From Anisakis pegreffii (taxonomy: Eukaryota > Nematoda > Chromadorea > Rhabditida > Anisakidae): a DNA stretch of 64,000 nt. This document shows, in pieces, positions 61,349-64,000 of the stretch (positions are counted from its first letter, which is position 1; each line of letters starts with the position of its first letter). The notes beneath the pieces are model-generated. The model worked only from the letters and a program-made list of their open reading frames with translations, had not been told where the DNA came from and did no database searches. A program made the position numbers and the translations under genes. Where the stretch lies: the NCBI GenBank assembly GCA_035041965.1, contig JAPYMA010000974.1, forward strand, positions 1 through 64,000. The letters run 5' to 3'.

Positions 61349-64000
61349 ATGAGCATGATGAAAATGCTGAAAAATAGCAACCTTTATGAGTGGATGTGCG
61401 CGTTGCTGATGGGCTTTGGCTGCATGTTCATGTTCACTGGCTTCGATACGCACAGCTTCATCATCGAATACGTTCTGCATTCTGTGAATGACCGTGATCC
61501 AACTCGAATCGATCGATACGCCGGCTATTACGGGTATTAATTTGCAGAAACAGAAATTTATATTGTTTTACGATCGTTTAATACACCATTTCATGACCCT
61601 TTCTCAGGCTGTGATTTCTTTCCTCTTTAATAAATGCAATTGCAGTCAATCAGTGGATTACATTGTCTTCACGATAGCCAATTTGTTTGCACCATTATTA
61701 ATACGATACGCTGATCCGAAGTGGTCAATCTTTGTCGGTAGCATTGCATTTACTCTATATCAGGCTGGATTTTTATACCTCAACAATTATTACTTCTATA
61801 TATCGTCAGCGGTTATGGGCGCTGGTTTTGCAAGTTCGTTCTAACCTCTATTCAGTTATTCAATATCAGTTCCTTTCTAAGTTTACCCTATTCCTTTGTA
61901 AGTTTACCCTATTCCTTTGAAAGTTTACCCTACATAAACTCTCGGCAACGCGCAAACATATGCACTAGTAAACATGTATATCGCGTTTCGCATACTTCGC
62001 TTTTCAAACCTACAAAATCGAGGGCGTGTCTAATCAAACAAATAATCATATCAAGCAGACCCAAAATTATAGAACGTATCATTGCAAAGAATTCACATAT
62101 CCATGCACAAGTCTAATTTTTCAATTTTTTTCGCAGAAAAGGTGGCTATTTGCAAAGCAAGAAAATTGGATGGCACTGATGAAGGGGTATGACTGCTGAT
62201 GGATATACTCAATCATCTAACAAAATTCATTGTGCTAATCTGATTAACGTTATAAAATGAAACAATTTATCGTTTAGTGTTCTATGCTGGACAAGGACGT
62301 TACTTGACCGAGCATTCAACCGAGAAGAACATCGCTCGGAACTTTTCAGTATTCTGGGCAGTTGGGTGCATGAGGTGAAGAATTTTATTTGCTCGTGTTT
62401 AACTCGTGAGCATCACTGCGGTCCATTCAGTCTTTTTATTGCATTCATGGAATTTGCATTACTGGTGACTACTTCATAGAGGATGGTGAAGACACTTAAG
62501 GTTTCTCAAGAATAGCAACAGCAATAGAAGTGTGCTGATCTGGTAAATGAACATGATGAAACTGCACACTGCGTAAAATTGATTGAATTTTCTCCATTTT
62601 TCGGAATTGTCTCTGAATAACTAAAATTTACATTTGAATTCAACTCATATTATTTTCAATGATCAGTATGGCACTCGGTGGTTTAATATTGCTGGTTGTT
62701 AACGAGACAAATACAAGTGGATCGAACAGAACTGAGGCCCATCATGATTTCTCAGAACGGAAAATTCGTCTTATCTTTGGCGCATTCGCACTGCTTTCAC
62801 TCTTGTCTAATGTCACATTCTTTTTGCTTCCGAAGCGTAAGCCCGAAAATGCACTCGAAGACAATTCTGATGTAGAAAGAGGATTTTGGGACACTTTAGG
62901 TAAGTGTATTTTGAATCTGGTTCGAATGACTGGTCACTAGAAATGATCAAATGCATAAACAGAAGAGACGAAGGCCGCATATTTGGCAAAAACCTATCTG
63001 ATAAACGTGTTCAAGAACTGAGCTCGTTGCCATTCGAACGAAATGCTCCGAATCGAATTGCGTTCATGGCAAACAACGAATAACTGATTCGTGTAGCGCT
63101 GTGACTCTTTAAGACACTTCCAACTTTTTCGATATTTCAGCATTCACTTTCAAAGCGTTCGCAAGTCCGAAACTATGGTTGTTATCCTTCTCGTGGATGT
63201 ATTTGGGTCTGAGCACCGCTTTCTACTTAGGCCCATATCCAACTGCATTAATATTCACCGAATCACTAACTGAGCACACAACGCTCATACCATTCTATGC
63301 GTGTTCGATTGGTTTCGGAGAAATCATCTGTAAGTGATAAACTGCTTCCTTATGCACTGAGCGGTCTAAGTTTGTGAGCAACCTCCAAACATTCCAGCAG
63401 TTATCGACTGTTCTCTTCAATTTTCAAATTTTCTTATTAGTACTCCTGCAGCCAGTTTGACCACCGTTTTCGTCAAGGAGTTACATGTGCCGCAATGTAT
63501 TTAAAGACTATCCGAACAGATGATTATTTTACACTCATGCATAGAGCAATATTTTAATTACTGGAAGAGATTTCGATGAAATCAACCTAATTATAATTTG
63601 TGAACTCAAGCAGCATAATTCAGATTAGCTGTTGCTAAAATTATCGCGTTCAAACTGCACTAGAACATGATTTTGCACCTTTTGAGCCAACATGAAGTCG
63701 CTTTCTAAATTCGGGTATCATGAATCCAACGATAATTGTTTGCGTTTATTTTGTTTCTAGTTTCTGCTGGTTGACTAAAATAATCAAACATCAACCTTTC
63801 TTTTTCGGGCACTAAAATCGCGAGGAGGAAGTGATTTTATTAAAGATATCCAAAATTCCGAACGTTAAAGATGAACTCGAGAGCGTAACAGCTCGAGAGC
63901 GTAACTCGACTCCATTTCTTACTATGATCACGACCCAAAATTCACTCAAGTGATATCGGTTTTGAAATCTCTTTTTGCAGTCATCTTCACAAGTTTTTTC
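61349..64000 (+). CDS. UNC-93/MFSD11-like major facilitator protein, 3'-partial
   Basis: Six exons join in frame: 61349-61533 (ATG start), 61646-61833, 62278-62374, 62667-62899, 63141-63329 and 63981 to the window end, giving 304 residues so far. The first segment, ALLMGFGCMFMFTGFDT, matches the conserved start of MFSD11/UNC-93 proteins (human MFSD11 has FMFMFTAFQT). Next come NLFAPLLIRYADPKWSIFVG, the AGQGRYLTEHS...NIARNFSVFW motif (AQGN...IGRNSGIFW in MFSD11), a PKRKPENALEDNSD loop like the MFSD11 KPDSENVLGED loop, and FTFKAFASPKLWLLSFSWMY with an acidic GFGEII. About seven membrane helices are visible, consistent with the N-terminal two-thirds of a 12-helix fold. UNC-93 in C. elegans regulates a potassium channel complex; MFSD11 is a poorly characterised orphan transporter of neurons. 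Nearer to MFSD11 than to UNC-93 itself by eye. Confidence 0.9.
61871..61933 (+). repeat. Three tandem 21-bp units in the second MFSD11-like intron
   Basis: TCCTTTCTAAGTTTACCCTA and its two near copies occupy 61871-61891, 61892-61912 and 61913-61933 with one to three changes per unit, just after the donor at 61834. A small minisatellite; no function implied. Confidence 0.9.

Overview
The window is AT-rich eukaryotic DNA with small spliced exons (about 75-330 bp), GT..AG introns with short TTTNAG/TTNCAG-type acceptors, and genes tens of kilobases apart. Five multi-exon genes can be read, and the four recognisable ones are metazoan families. Intron structure, codon use and family content (an EGL-27/RERE-type corepressor, a CAMTA factor, an UNC-93/MFSD11-type membrane protein) suggest a nematode, plausibly a parasitic one. 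The nematode call is inference. No bacterial-type operon, CRISPR array, rRNA or convincing complete tRNA was seen.

Layout. 1942-9007 (+): the 3' fifteen exons of an EGL-27/RERE (atrophin-type) corepressor carrying the end of a BAH domain, then ELM2, SANT, GATA finger and an atrophin-like tail. Its 5' end lies upstream of the window or was not recognised. 11920-13283 (-): a four-exon gene for a 248-residue helical protein of unknown family, with further coding-like pieces up to about 15063. 19821-34151 (-): a calmodulin-binding transcription activator (CAMTA) read through 25 exons in one continuous frame (about 1238 residues: CG-1, TIG, ankyrin, IQ motifs). 34152-43539: mostly non-coding, but with several short coding-like plus-strand stretches I could not join into a gene. 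43540-53814 (+): an SGSM3-type RabGAP (TBC, SH3, RUN), 13 exons, about 714 residues. Its first large intron holds a 1.25 kb foldback transposon and a short MITE-like element, and another intron holds a pre-miRNA-like hairpin. 56576-57466 (+): a small predicted tail-anchored membrane protein. 57467-61348: repeats, including a long ATT microsatellite. 61349-64000 (+): the 5' six exons of an UNC-93/MFSD11-like transporter, cut by the window end.

The genes form no obvious pathway. The two regulators at the left, EGL-27-like (chromatin) and CAMTA (calcium/calmodulin-responsive transcription), are nuclear. SGSM3-like and MFSD11-like are cytoplasmic/membrane trafficking and transport proteins. The least explained material is the foldback element (462-bp arms, TTA flanks, tRNA-like relic in each arm, a Cys/His-rich reading frame running from the loop into an arm), the intronic hairpin, and the orphan coding-like stretches at 36-42 kb and 56.2 kb.
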